Assembly: GCF_029029525.1 (NCBI RefSeq) | Contig: NZ_JAKJSC010000001.1 | Coordinates: 1,674,001-1,738,000 of the forward strand | Direction: 5' to 3' | DNA: 64,000 nt | DNA from: Labilibaculum sp. DW002 | GTDB taxonomy: Bacteria; Bacteroidota; Bacteroidia; Bacteroidales; Marinifilaceae | Shown here: positions 17,519 to 23,972 of the stretch, piece by piece | How positions within the stretch are numbered: the first letter of the stretch is position 1 | How the letters are laid out: the number at the start of each line of letters is the position of its first letter | The notes under the pieces: generated by a model | The model's database searches: none | What the model was told of the DNA's origin: nothing | Seen by the model: the letters and a program-made list of their open reading frames with translations, nothing else | Position numbers and translations under genes: made by a program

Positions 17519-17932
17519 TTATTTCTTGCAATTGGAACAGATTCCTTTTACAACTAGGTTCACGCTTTCAAGCAAAAAATCAGAAGGAAGTTTGATATCC
17601 GGAATTTGTATTTCATCCAGACAATACGTTTGATTGCATTTTGTACAAAGAAAATGAACATGAAGGTCCTCTAGATGGCAATTGCATTTTTCATGACACA
17701 AGGCATATTTAACCGCTCCTGTTCCATCCTCAATATGATGGATTAGTCTTTTTTCTTCAAAGGTTTTTAATGTCCTGTAAAGAGTAGCCTTGTCAGCTTT
17801 TTCAAATTTCTGTTCCAATTCAGGCAGACTGATGGCTGTATTTTGATCAATCAAAACCTGTAAAACCAACTGACGCATAGCAGTTGGTCTTATGTTTTTG
17901 GATTTGAGCTTTTTGTCTAATTCAGGATTCAT
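17519..17932 (-). CDS. Fur-family metal-responsive repressor
   Basis: A 137-residue protein with the N-terminal winged helix (about 15-70, TAMRQLVLQVL and ATLYRTLKTFEEKRLIHH), then the His/Cys-rich dimerisation domain. Metal ligands include CHEKCNCH, HVHF, and two CxxC pairs (CTKC and CSNC) that form the structural zinc site. Fur-family proteins are homodimers that bind palindromic DNA when loaded with metal. Which metal is sensed (Fe, Zn or peroxide) cannot be read from sequence. The two CxxC pairs and the efflux/DUF6660 neighbourhood favour zinc, with the caveat that export operons are seldom repressed by Zur. Confidence 0.88.
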   Translation of the reverse strand: MNPELDKKLKSKNIRPTAMRQLVLQVLIDQNTAISLPELEQKFEKADKATLYRTLKTFEEKRLIHHIEDGTGAVKYALCHEKCNCHLEDLHVHFLCTKCNQTYCLDEIQIPDIKLPSDFLLESVNLVVKGICSNCKK

Positions 17933-18058
17933 TTTTTTTCAAATTAACAACAACTTTTATTTCTCTGAAGTGTATCAAGGTCTTTAATCCAATCTTCCCC
18001 ATACTTCTTGACAAGAATTATTCGGAGATTTGTCTCTCTCGAGTGAACTTCAAGACAT

Positions 18059-18652
18059 TTATAAGGGGTTATTTTTATAATTAACATCCATATTATTAAG
18101 ATACCTATAAACTGTAGCTCTACTTTTACCAATAATAATGGCAATGTCTTCAGCTTTCATTTTTTTATCTTCATATAATTCTTTAGCTATTTGCGCTTTT
18201 TTATAAGCGTCTTTTGAAAGACCTTTAGGTTTACCTATAAATTTACCTCTTAGCCTAGCTGCCTCTTGTCCCGCTTTTGTGCGTTCAATAATTAGTTCTC
18301 TTTCATATTCTGCAAGTGAAGCGATGATATTTATAAAAAACCTACCTTGCGAAGTTGTTGTATTAATATTGTCATTCAAGCTAATAAAATTTACACCAAT
18401 CTTTTTAAAATGATCAATTAATTCGACAATATGTCTTATGGATCGGCCTAATCGGTCCAACTTCCAAACAACAATTGTGTCCCCTTCCCTCAGCTTATTG
18501 ATCATTTCTTGTAGGTGTGGGCGCTCTTTATAGCCAGAAATTTTCTCAGTAAATATTGTATCGCAACCAAATTTTTTGAGAGCAATAATTTGCAAATCCA
18601 ACTTCTGATCTTTTGTACTTACCCTGGCATATCCAAATTTTTGGTTGCTCAT
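18059..18652 (-). CDS. Serine recombinase (resolvase/invertase family)
   Basis: A 197-residue small serine recombinase. The catalytic domain starts FGYARVSTKDQKLDLQ, with nucleophile Ser12. Conserved arginines lie in KLDRLGRS (about 64-71) and ERELIIERTKAG, followed by the long E helix. A C-terminal helix-turn-helix (about 160-185, KAEDIAIIIGKSRATVYRYL) binds DNA. It is full length and looks functional. Inverted repeats upstream (18736-18765) are plausible recombination or operator sites. No transposase accompanies it, so it may be a leftover of a Tn3-like or plasmid-derived element or an invertase. It sits between the metal genes and the defence genes. Confidence 0.9.
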   Translation of the reverse strand: MSNQKFGYARVSTKDQKLDLQIIALKKFGCDTIFTEKISGYKERPHLQEMINKLREGDTIVVWKLDRLGRSIRHIVELIDHFKKIGVNFISLNDNINTTTSQGRFFINIIASLAEYERELIIERTKAGQEAARLRGKFIGKPKGLSKDAYKKAQIAKELYEDKKMKAEDIAIIIGKSRATVYRYLNNMDVNYKNNPL

Positions 18653-18735
18653 ATCTCAAATAGTTTAAAGGTTGACATTAATTAATGAGACAAATATATG
18701 ATACAAAAATACCATTTACAAAGTTGAATATTCGT

Positions 18736-18765
18736 TGTATCACAAAGTGACCGTTTTGTGATACA
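18736..18765. promoter_or_regulatory. Inverted repeat upstream of resolvase, candidate res subsite
   Basis: TGTATCACAAA and TTTTGTGATACA form an 11-bp near-perfect dyad around a 7-base spacer, about 85 bp upstream of the resolvase gene. A third half-like sequence (GATACAAAAA, 18700-18709) lies between this dyad and the gene. Repeated dyads of this size upstream of a resolvase gene are typical of res sites, which also act as operators. Confidence 0.55.
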
Positions 18766-18843
18766 TATTTTCGTGTTCATAAAATTGGATGATTTCCATA
18801 TTTAATAAGCAAAATGAATGGATGATCAATTATATTGAGTGTA

Positions 18844-18899
18844 TGGGAAAGAATAATCCTGAAACACACAACCAATGTGTTTTAAAGAGGCCTTTCCCA
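18844..18899. terminator. Nested stem-loop after the protease operon
   Basis: An outer stem TGGGAAAG/CTTTCCCA (18844-18851, 18892-18899) encloses an inner stem AAACACAC/GTGTTT. It lies 25 bp beyond the stop of the ImmA/IrrE gene on the minus strand. It lacks a strong T run, so it may be a processing or attenuation structure rather than a classical terminator. Confidence 0.4.
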
Positions 18900-18923
18900 A
18901 ATTAAGTTTATAGCCTATTGGTC

Positions 18924-19718
18924 TTAAGCAAACCAAACAATACTTAATGCTTTGTTTTTATATGGAATAACCTGTTCAAAGATCTTACTGTTCAGATCTT
19001 CGTCTCTAATATCATTAAACCAATCTATTCCCCACAATTCTTCTGTTCTCTTTTGCCCAATACCTGTTCTAAAGTATTGTCCTGCGAGACTATCTTTTGG
19101 AACATTAATTTTCCCATCAGCTAAATTCCAGAATTGGAAGTCGTCACTTTGCCATTTCCATTGAATTTTATTATCCTCCATATAAACTACCATAATAGGG
19201 TGTGTCCCAATATCTGCAAAACGTATTGCACAGGCGGTGATACTTACATGATATTTTTTGTGTAGATCTTCAATAATATTATAATCAAACCTTCTGTAAA
19301 ATTCACAATCAAGCCTAAATCTTTCTTGAGGCATTAATAAGCATGAAGCGAAAAAGTCAGCTTCTCTTTCAATCATTTGATGTTTATTCTTATTGTATCT
19401 GGAAGGATGTGGTTCTAATAAACCTTCTTTAAGTGCAAGGCGATGAGTATTTATAAAGTAATGGCCTAATTCGTGTGCTAATGTAAATCTCCCTCTTTCT
19501 TTATCTTGAGTGTTACCTAGAGCTGTATTTAAATGTATATAATAACCATTATCATAGACTAAGGTTCCATCAAAAGCATTACCATAATCATCGTAAAAAA
19601 CAGGAACATCCTCTAGATGAGCTATCTTTTTGAGAGGGGTTATCGTTTCATCATGCTCCATTGCAAGAAATTCTGCTATTTCTCGAATTTGATTTTTTTT
19701 ACGGCTATTTATCTTCAT
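18924..19718 (-). CDS. ImmA/IrrE-family zinc metalloprotease
   Basis: A 264-residue protein. The zinc-binding HELGH (H82-H86) lies in FTLAHELGHYF, and the third ligand is in READFFASCLLMP (E119). ImmA/IrrE proteases cleave a specific regulator, for example a repressor, in response to stress: ImmA-ImmR in ICEBs1, IrrE-DdrO in Deinococcus, CapP-CapH in CBASS. Residues about 150-264 form a C-terminal region that may be a sensor; I cannot name it. The gene overlaps the preceding 111-aa gene by 14 bp, and both follow a sigma-like gene, so the three are one operon divergent from CBASS. Its likely substrate is one of the two operon partners (inference). Confidence 0.88.
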   Translation of the reverse strand: MKINSRKKNQIREIAEFLAMEHDETITPLKKIAHLEDVPVFYDDYGNAFDGTLVYDNGYYIHLNTALGNTQDKERGRFTLAHELGHYFINTHRLALKEGLLEPHPSRYNKNKHQMIEREADFFASCLLMPQERFRLDCEFYRRFDYNIIEDLHKKYHVSITACAIRFADIGTHPIMVVYMEDNKIQWKWQSDDFQFWNLADGKINVPKDSLAGQYFRTGIGQKRTEELWGIDWFNDIRDEDLNSKIFEQVIPYKNKALSIVWFA

Positions 19719-20040
19719 CGTTATGTTTTCGCTTCATTTTTTCAAGAATTGACTGAGGAATATGCTCATTTCCCTTTCTCGCAGCAATTCTTAACTCATT
19801 AATATCTTGTTGCTCTTCATCATTCCTCAACCTTAGTACTTTTCCCTTTTTCTCAAAAGATTGATTAATAATTTCTTCAGGATTAATCCTAACATTTTTT
19901 AGTTTGAAATCATAATTCTCATATAATAACTCAAACTGTTCCAATTCTTTATCATTTCGTGGATAAATATACCCTGCAATAGCCAATAATTCGTCGAATC
20001 TATCAGCATTTATGTTGTTGCTTTTTTTCTTAGCTGCCAT
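19705..20040 (-). CDS. Unknown 111-aa protein in the sigma/protease operon
   Basis: I do not recognise a family. The protein is highly charged, starts MAAKKKSNNINADRFDELLA, and has predicted helices with heptad-like stretches (ELEQFELLYENY, EEQQDINELRIAARKGN). It has no membrane segment, no cysteine cluster and no evident helix-turn-helix. It overlaps the upstream sigma-like gene by 11 bp and the downstream protease gene by 14 bp, so translation of the three is probably coupled. The position between a sigma-like protein and a regulatory protease makes it a candidate anti-sigma factor or protease substrate. An antitoxin role is also possible. Confidence 0.7.
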   Translation of the reverse strand: MAAKKKSNNINADRFDELLAIAGYIYPRNDKELEQFELLYENYDFKLKNVRINPEEIINQSFEKKGKVLRLRNDEEQQDINELRIAARKGNEHIPQSILEKMKRKHNDEDK

Positions 20041-20677
20041 AGTTTCTGTTTAAAAAGTTTTCGACTTGTTTAATCGCTTGTTCTTTATATTTCCTAATCG
20101 AGCCTGGAACTAACTCCAATTCATTTTGAAGTTTTTTACTTACAGATCTTGGAATGTTTTTTCCCGCTGGAGCATATAGTTTGTATGTCAAATATATAAT
20201 ACGATGCTTTTCTCCCAGCTGAGCAATTACATCATCAAGAACTTTTAGCTGTTTTCTTAATTCTTTCCTAGTTATCTCATCATCTGTTGTTTTATCCACT
20301 AATTCATCAAGTGAGTATATTAATGACAAATCAGTTTCTATATCTGGTTCATGACAAGTCCCTCTATTGGTATAGTTTGCAAGCTGAGTATATGCTATTC
20401 TATTAAGCCACCTTCTTATACCAGTGTCAACCTCCTTCGATTTTGATTTTTCATGATTATATGTATGATATTTCCATACTCTGGCAAATGTACAATTAAC
20501 AATATCTAGTGCAACGGTTTCTGTAAGATTCCACTTATAGCAAAATATCTCTGCAGCCTTAACAACTGCTTGGTCATAGCGGATACAGAATTCTTCAAAA
20601 GCAGCTTTAGCTTCTTCTGGATATTCTTCTTTCCAGCCTATATATTCAAGTAAATTCAGACTACAGGCTAATTTCAT
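20030..20677 (-). CDS. Sigma-70-like (ECF-type) regulator beside CBASS
   Basis: From the ATG at 20677 the protein has 215 residues. An earlier TTG start at 20695 would add six, but that codon lies inside the best -7 box, so it is unlikely to be transcribed. The N-terminal half resembles sigma region 2 (FEEFCIRYDQAVVKAAEIF, ALDIVNCTFARVWKY, WLNRIAYTQLANY). The C-terminal part resembles region 4 (IAQLGEKHRIIYLTYKLY, then SVSKKLQNELELVPGSIRKYKEQAIKQ). It could direct RNA polymerase to a promoter of this island. Divergence from housekeeping ECF factors is high, so it may instead be only a DNA-binding relative. First gene of the three-gene operon that faces CBASS. Confidence 0.7.
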   Translation of the reverse strand: MKLACSLNLLEYIGWKEEYPEEAKAAFEEFCIRYDQAVVKAAEIFCYKWNLTETVALDIVNCTFARVWKYHTYNHEKSKSKEVDTGIRRWLNRIAYTQLANYTNRGTCHEPDIETDLSLIYSLDELVDKTTDDEITRKELRKQLKVLDDVIAQLGEKHRIIYLTYKLYAPAGKNIPRSVSKKLQNELELVPGSIRKYKEQAIKQVENFLNRNYGS

Positions 20678-20706
20678 TTCTTCTATAACTTCCAAAACTA
20701 ATTTTG
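20677..20706 (+). promoter_or_regulatory. Candidate CBASS operon promoter
   Basis: TTTC (20677-20680), an 18-base spacer and TAATTTTG (20699-20706) fit the Bacteroidota TTTG/TAnnTTTG pattern with one mismatch. Transcription would begin near 20713, just before the palindrome at 20715-20745, which would then sit at the very start of the transcript. Confidence 0.45.
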
Positions 20707-20741
20707 TTAATTAAATACCAAAAGCGTGAGTCACGCTTTTG
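20693..20741 (-). promoter_or_regulatory. Candidate promoter of the sigma/protease operon
   Basis: On the minus strand TTTG (20741-20738, inside the palindrome arm), an 18-base spacer and TAGTTTTG (20700-20693) match the Bacteroidota consensus fully. Transcription would begin near 20687, giving a leader of about 10 bases before the ATG at 20677. The -7 box overlaps that of the opposite CBASS promoter. Confidence 0.6.
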
Positions 20742-20745
20742 GTAT
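20715..20745. promoter_or_regulatory. Perfect 14-bp inverted repeat between divergent operons
   Basis: ATACCAAAAGCGTG and CACGCTTTTGGTAT are exact reverse complements around a three-base AGT spacer. The element covers the -33 box of the minus-strand promoter and the start region of the plus-strand transcript. A dimeric regulator bound here could switch both operons. As RNA it would form a strong 5' hairpin on the CBASS transcript. There is no T run after it, so it is not a terminator. Confidence 0.75.
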
Positions 20746-20786
20746 GATTATAAAGGATGTATAAAATTAATGAAATATTTAACAAT

Positions 20787-20963
20787 ATGGCAACAAACCC
20801 ACCGAAAGACGGAAGTAGAAAAGGAGCAGTTAAACAACGCTCACAAGTAAAGAATCCTAAAACAGGTCTTTGGACAAAGCGTGATGCTGAGACAGGGAAA
20901 TTTATAGATGTGAAAACATCAAGTGATAAACCATTTAAAGGAGTTAGAAAGGAGAAAAACTAA
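20787..20963 (+). CDS. 58-aa basic protein, first gene of the CBASS operon
   Basis: Starts MATNPPKDGSRKGAVKQRSQ and ends FKGVRKEKN; 58 residues, strongly basic, no membrane segment and few hydrophobic residues. An in-frame ATG at 20757 would add ten residues that look unrelated, so the later start is preferred. The next gene, a Cap15-like effector, begins only 3 bp downstream, so the two are tightly coupled. I know no characterised family for it. I have the impression that similar short proteins (NPPKG..., VKNPKTGLWTKRD) occur in other bacteria, but this is unverified memory. Possible roles: nucleic-acid-binding or phage sensor, regulator of the effector, or target of the E2-like enzyme. Confidence 0.75.
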   Translation: MATNPPKDGSRKGAVKQRSQVKNPKTGLWTKRDAETGKFIDVKTSSDKPFKGVRKEKN

Positions 20964-20966
20964 ATT

Positions 20967-21581
20967 ATGAAGAACAATTTTTTTAATTATTTCAAGTCAG
21001 GCATTTTGGTGTCAGTTATAGGCGCATTGGTTATTGCTTTGTATTTGGCAAAGAGCCATTGGGAGCTATCAATTGCTATCTCAGGAACAGTTACCATGTT
21101 GCTTGTCTTGATTTCAAAATACCTATGGAAATTTAAGCCTTTCAAATGGCTGTTTTGGGTAGATGATTTCTCTGGCAGATATGAGGGAGTATTGAGATAT
21201 CAGTATATCGATGATCAGGGCAATTTTCAATCAGGAGAGAGAAAGCATGTGAAGGTTATTAATCAAAATGGGAGCCGTATTTCTATTGCATCATTTACGC
21301 TCAATGAGGATGGTGAGAAATCTTCTCCATCATATAGTAGAGGTATGTTTATAGAACTTACAGAAGATGAGAATCACTACCAAATTATCTATCATTTCTT
21401 AAATGAGGGTAACCCCCAACTTGGATTCCCACCTCATTTTGGGACTGATGTATTAAAATTTATAAAGAATGGTACATCTAAGAAATTGACAGGTGGATAT
21501 TATACAAACAGAAATCCTCAAACGAGGGGAGAATATTTTAATCTTAAATGGGTCAGTAATGACCTTAGTCACGAATTTTAA
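20967..21581 (+). CDS. cap15: Cap15-like CBASS effector (two TM helices plus beta-barrel)
   Basis: A 204-residue protein with two closely spaced transmembrane helices (about 12-28 and 33-52). They are followed by a cytosolic beta-rich domain starting DDFSGRYEGVLRYQYID and containing SRGMFIEL and LTGGYYTNRNPQTRGEYF. This is the plan of Cap15, in which a minimal beta-barrel binds the cyclic nucleotide made by the CD-NTase and the membrane part then oligomerises and disrupts the inner membrane, killing the infected cell. The order effector, CD-NTase, E2 fits a CBASS operon. A gap of 12 bp separates it from the CD-NTase gene. The fold assignment rests on recognition of motifs and context. Confidence 0.78.
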   Translation: MKNNFFNYFKSGILVSVIGALVIALYLAKSHWELSIAISGTVTMLLVLISKYLWKFKPFKWLFWVDDFSGRYEGVLRYQYIDDQGNFQSGERKHVKVINQNGSRISIASFTLNEDGEKSSPSYSRGMFIELTEDENHYQIIYHFLNEGNPQLGFPPHFGTDVLKFIKNGTSKKLTGGYYTNRNPQTRGEYFNLKWVSNDLSHEF

Positions 21582-21593
21582 TAATATTTAGTT

Positions 21594-22595
21594 ATGGCAG
21601 TTTTGCACAAAGAATTTACAAAGTATAATAAGGATATAAAGCTTACATCCTCTCGTAAAGAGTCACTAAAGGACAGTCGAAGAGACATTAAAAAGAAAAT
21701 CAGGAAATGGTTTAAGGATAACAAGCCGGATGATTTGCAACCTAAATTTCATGGACAAGGTTCATTTGAAATGAATACCGGAGTTAATCCTATTCCTGAA
21801 AAATATAGCGACAATAATACGTTATTAAAATACGACTTAGATTTTGGTATTTATTTCATTGAAAAGGACGATGAAGATAATAAGCAAACCATCGAAACAT
21901 GGCATGATTGGGTTTATAAATCAGTTGAAGACCATACGGCTCAAAAGCCAATTAAAAAAACAACCTGTATTCGGGTTATTTATATTGATGGGCATCACCT
22001 AGATTTACCAATATATTATAAGTTGGATGATGTTATCGAACTGGCTCATAAAGCTAAGAGTTGGATTGAAAGCGACCCAAAGGAATTTTACGAATGGTTT
22101 AACAATCTTAAAAATGCGCAGTTGGAGAGAGTTGTTAGGTACATAAAAGCTTGGAAAAACTATCGTGAACTAAAAAATACGAATTTAAAATTACCTAGTG
22201 GTTTTGAGCTTACAATCTTAGCTGCAAACAACTATGTTGAGGATGATAATGATGACAAAGTATTCAGAGAAACAGTTCGTAAAATAGACACAGTACTTAA
22301 TAAGCCTAATGGTTTTATGTGTTTACGTCCTACAACTCCTAAGGATGAAGATGTTTTTGCTAATTATTCAACTACAAGAAAGGATAATTTTCTCACAATA
22401 TTGAAAAGCTTACTGAATGATTTAGATAGAGCTAGGGATGAAAAGAACTTCAAAAAGGCTTCTGAAATATTACGTGATAATCAGTTTGGTGATAGATTTC
22501 CTTTTGGAGAAGATAAAGACGAAGAAGATAAAAGTAATAACCTTAGTGCAAGTCTTGGAGCAGCACTAATTACACCAAAACCTTATGGAGCTTAA
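21594..22595 (+). CDS. CD-NTase (cyclic-oligonucleotide synthase) of CBASS
   Basis: A 333-residue nucleotidyltransferase of the cGAS/DncV superfamily. The G56-S57 motif lies in FHGQGSFEMNT, the metal-binding pair D81/D83 is in YDLDFGIYF, and the third acidic residue D137 is in GHHLDLPIYY. On phage infection it would make a cyclic di- or trinucleotide that activates the effector encoded upstream. The product cannot be told from sequence. The protein ends ...KPYGA; a C-terminal Gly/Ala is what E2-type enzymes conjugate in type II CBASS. The gene overlaps the E2-like gene by 11 bp, showing translational coupling. Confidence 0.88.
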   Translation: MAVLHKEFTKYNKDIKLTSSRKESLKDSRRDIKKKIRKWFKDNKPDDLQPKFHGQGSFEMNTGVNPIPEKYSDNNTLLKYDLDFGIYFIEKDDEDNKQTIETWHDWVYKSVEDHTAQKPIKKTTCIRVIYIDGHHLDLPIYYKLDDVIELAHKAKSWIESDPKEFYEWFNNLKNAQLERVVRYIKAWKNYRELKNTNLKLPSGFELTILAANNYVEDDNDDKVFRETVRKIDTVLNKPNGFMCLRPTTPKDEDVFANYSTTRKDNFLTILKSLLNDLDRARDEKNFKKASEILRDNQFGDRFPFGEDKDEEDKSNNLSASLGAALITPKPYGA

Positions 22596-23223
22596 TCTGC
22601 AGATTCAAGAAGTATTAAAGCACTACCCAGACTTATCTTTTAATGAAATAAACAATTCTATTGATGGGGAATTGTTTATTTCAAAGGATGACTCCTATGA
22701 TGTATCAATAGAATTAGAGCCATATCCTAGGCATTTTCCGAGGTTGTTTGAAGTTAGTGAGCGTATACCACGAAAAGTTACCCGTCATACTTATACAGAT
22801 ACAGGTTCTTGTTGTTTGTCTACACAGGCAAAAGCTCAAATTTTAATGAGAACAGAAGTGGAAACACTTTATTTGTTTGTAAAAGAGGTTGTTGTGCCAT
22901 ATTTCCAAAACAATTCATATTTTGAAATAAATGGACATTATAAAACCGATGAGTATTCTCATGATAAGCTTGGAATCATTGAAGGATATAGAGATATCTT
23001 ACAATCAAATAATGATTTACTCATTGCCAGGCTCATGATAAATAGAATTGAATACAAGAAACTAAAGATGCACGATTTATGCTATTGTGGTAGCGGTCAG
23101 ATAATGAAAAAATGCCATAATGGTAGGCATCATACTTGCTATAAAGACTTTCGTAAAATTGACATTGAGCTTCTACAATGTGATTTAAGGATTTTTATTG
23201 ATAAAATAAAAAAAGGGAGATAG
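22585..23223 (+). CDS. E2-like CBASS accessory enzyme with SEC-C-like tail
   Basis: A 212-residue protein. Residues 1-140 resemble the prokaryotic E2 (ubiquitin-conjugating-like) domain, with an active-site region H68-x-Y70...SC76-C77 (RHTYTDTGSCCLS). The C-terminal part has a SEC-C-like zinc motif, LCYCGSGQIMKKCH (C166, C168, C177, H178). No E1 or JAB gene is present, so this is the short, E2-only form of type II CBASS, in which E2 attaches the CD-NTase through its C-terminus to a target and so tunes its activity. Which of C76 and C77 is catalytic cannot be decided. Last gene of the operon; a hairpin terminator overlaps its stop. Confidence 0.8.
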   Translation: MELNLQIQEVLKHYPDLSFNEINNSIDGELFISKDDSYDVSIELEPYPRHFPRLFEVSERIPRKVTRHTYTDTGSCCLSTQAKAQILMRTEVETLYLFVKEVVVPYFQNNSYFEINGHYKTDEYSHDKLGIIEGYRDILQSNNDLLIARLMINRIEYKKLKMHDLCYCGSGQIMKKCHNGRHHTCYKDFRKIDIELLQCDLRIFIDKIKKGR

Positions 23224-23241
23224 TTTTAAAACTACCTCCCT
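23214..23241. terminator. Bidirectional terminator between CBASS and the TA pair
   Basis: AGGGAGA, the self-complementary TAGTTTTAAAACTA, and CCTCCCT form a stem of about 13 bp flanked by an A run on the left and a T run on the right. It overlaps the stop codon of the E2-like gene and lies 22 bp before the end of the convergent antitoxin gene. Confidence 0.75.
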
Positions 23242-23262
23242 CTTTTTACTCCAGTACGATTC

Positions 23263-23574
23263 TTAAGCCGATCTAACCTCAAGATTCAATGTTTTACCCA
23301 ATGCACTAAATACCCTACTTAATGTATTAACTGTAACATTAGATGAATTGTTCTCAATTTTAGATATCTGACCTTTTTTGACTCCTATTCTCTCTCCTAA
23401 CTCTGCTTGCGATAATTTTTGTTCTATTCTTAATTTTTTAATTTCAATTCCAATTAATTCAGACTTTAGCTCAACTTCATATTGATCTCTCTTAGCAGTT
23501 CCTTCTTTCCCAAGAAAATTATCTTTTACTTGATCCAAAGTTTTAAAACCTGCTTTTTTAACTTGATTTTTCAT
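23263..23574 (-). CDS. XRE-family antitoxin (HigA-like)
   Basis: A 103-residue protein from the ATG at 23574 (MKNQVKKAGFKTLDQVKDNF). A longer in-frame start at 23625 is possible but overlaps repeats likely to be operator sequence. The C-terminal half is a Cro/C1-type helix-turn-helix: IKKLRIEQKLSQAELGERIGV, then KGQISKIENN and TLSRVFSALGK. It is encoded 60 bp after the toxin gene, the toxin-first order typical of higBA. It would neutralise the toxin and repress their common promoter. Direct repeats with CTCC/GGAG near 23605-23625 may be a binding site. Confidence 0.85.
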   Translation of the reverse strand: MKNQVKKAGFKTLDQVKDNFLGKEGTAKRDQYEVELKSELIGIEIKKLRIEQKLSQAELGERIGVKKGQISKIENNSSNVTVNTLSRVFSALGKTLNLEVRSA

Positions 23575-23634
23575 AACGATTTTAATTTGATTCAATTTAT
23601 TACTCTGGAGTAATTCGGAGTACAATTAAGTCAC

Positions 23635-23958
23635 TTAAGAAAAGAATTGTTCTGCTATCTTCCTGGCTTTCTTTATTTCCTTTTCAGGAACTTTTGAAAC
23701 CTTTTTCACAATACCATGAGTGCAGAGGACTAATGATTGTGAGTCTTTGTTCCAAACGGCTAAAAGTCGGTAGCGATTCGATTTGTTTGTCACCCTAAAT
23801 TCCCAAACATCATCTCTGAGTTTTTTGAATTTTTTGGGATCGATACAATATTGACACTGTTCGATGATCGTGAACAGTTTGTTTCGAACCTTTTCATCTA
23901 AAACCTCTAAGAAGTTTTCAGATTCTTTACTTAATACAACATCAAATAACTTGATCAT
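23635..23958 (-). CDS. RelE/HigB-type toxin
   Basis: A 107-residue toxin of the RelE/HigB (Gp49-like) group. The core is KFKKLRDDVWEFRVTNKSNRYRLLAVW, with R and K residues typical of the mRNA-cleavage surface, and the ending is KEIKKARKIAEQFF. Members cut mRNA in the ribosomal A site when the antitoxin is degraded. It is transcribed with the antitoxin gene. A TATCTTTG box lies only 7 bp before the ATG, so its transcript may be nearly leaderless. Confidence 0.85.
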   Translation of the reverse strand: MIKLFDVVLSKESENFLEVLDEKVRNKLFTIIEQCQYCIDPKKFKKLRDDVWEFRVTNKSNRYRLLAVWNKDSQSLVLCTHGIVKKVSKVPEKEIKKARKIAEQFFS

Positions 23959-23964
23959 TTGCTA

Positions 23965-23972
23965 CAAAGATA
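23965..23972 (-). promoter_or_regulatory. -7 box of the toxin-antitoxin promoter
   Basis: TATCTTTG read on the minus strand is a perfect TAnnTTTG box. It ends 7 bp before the toxin ATG, which predicts a transcript start at or within a base or two of the start codon. Confidence 0.55.

Noticed and set aside
20678-20695. TTG start of the sigma-like gene
   Set aside because: The codon lies inside the best -7 promoter box, so it would not be in the mRNA; the ATG at 20677 is preferred.
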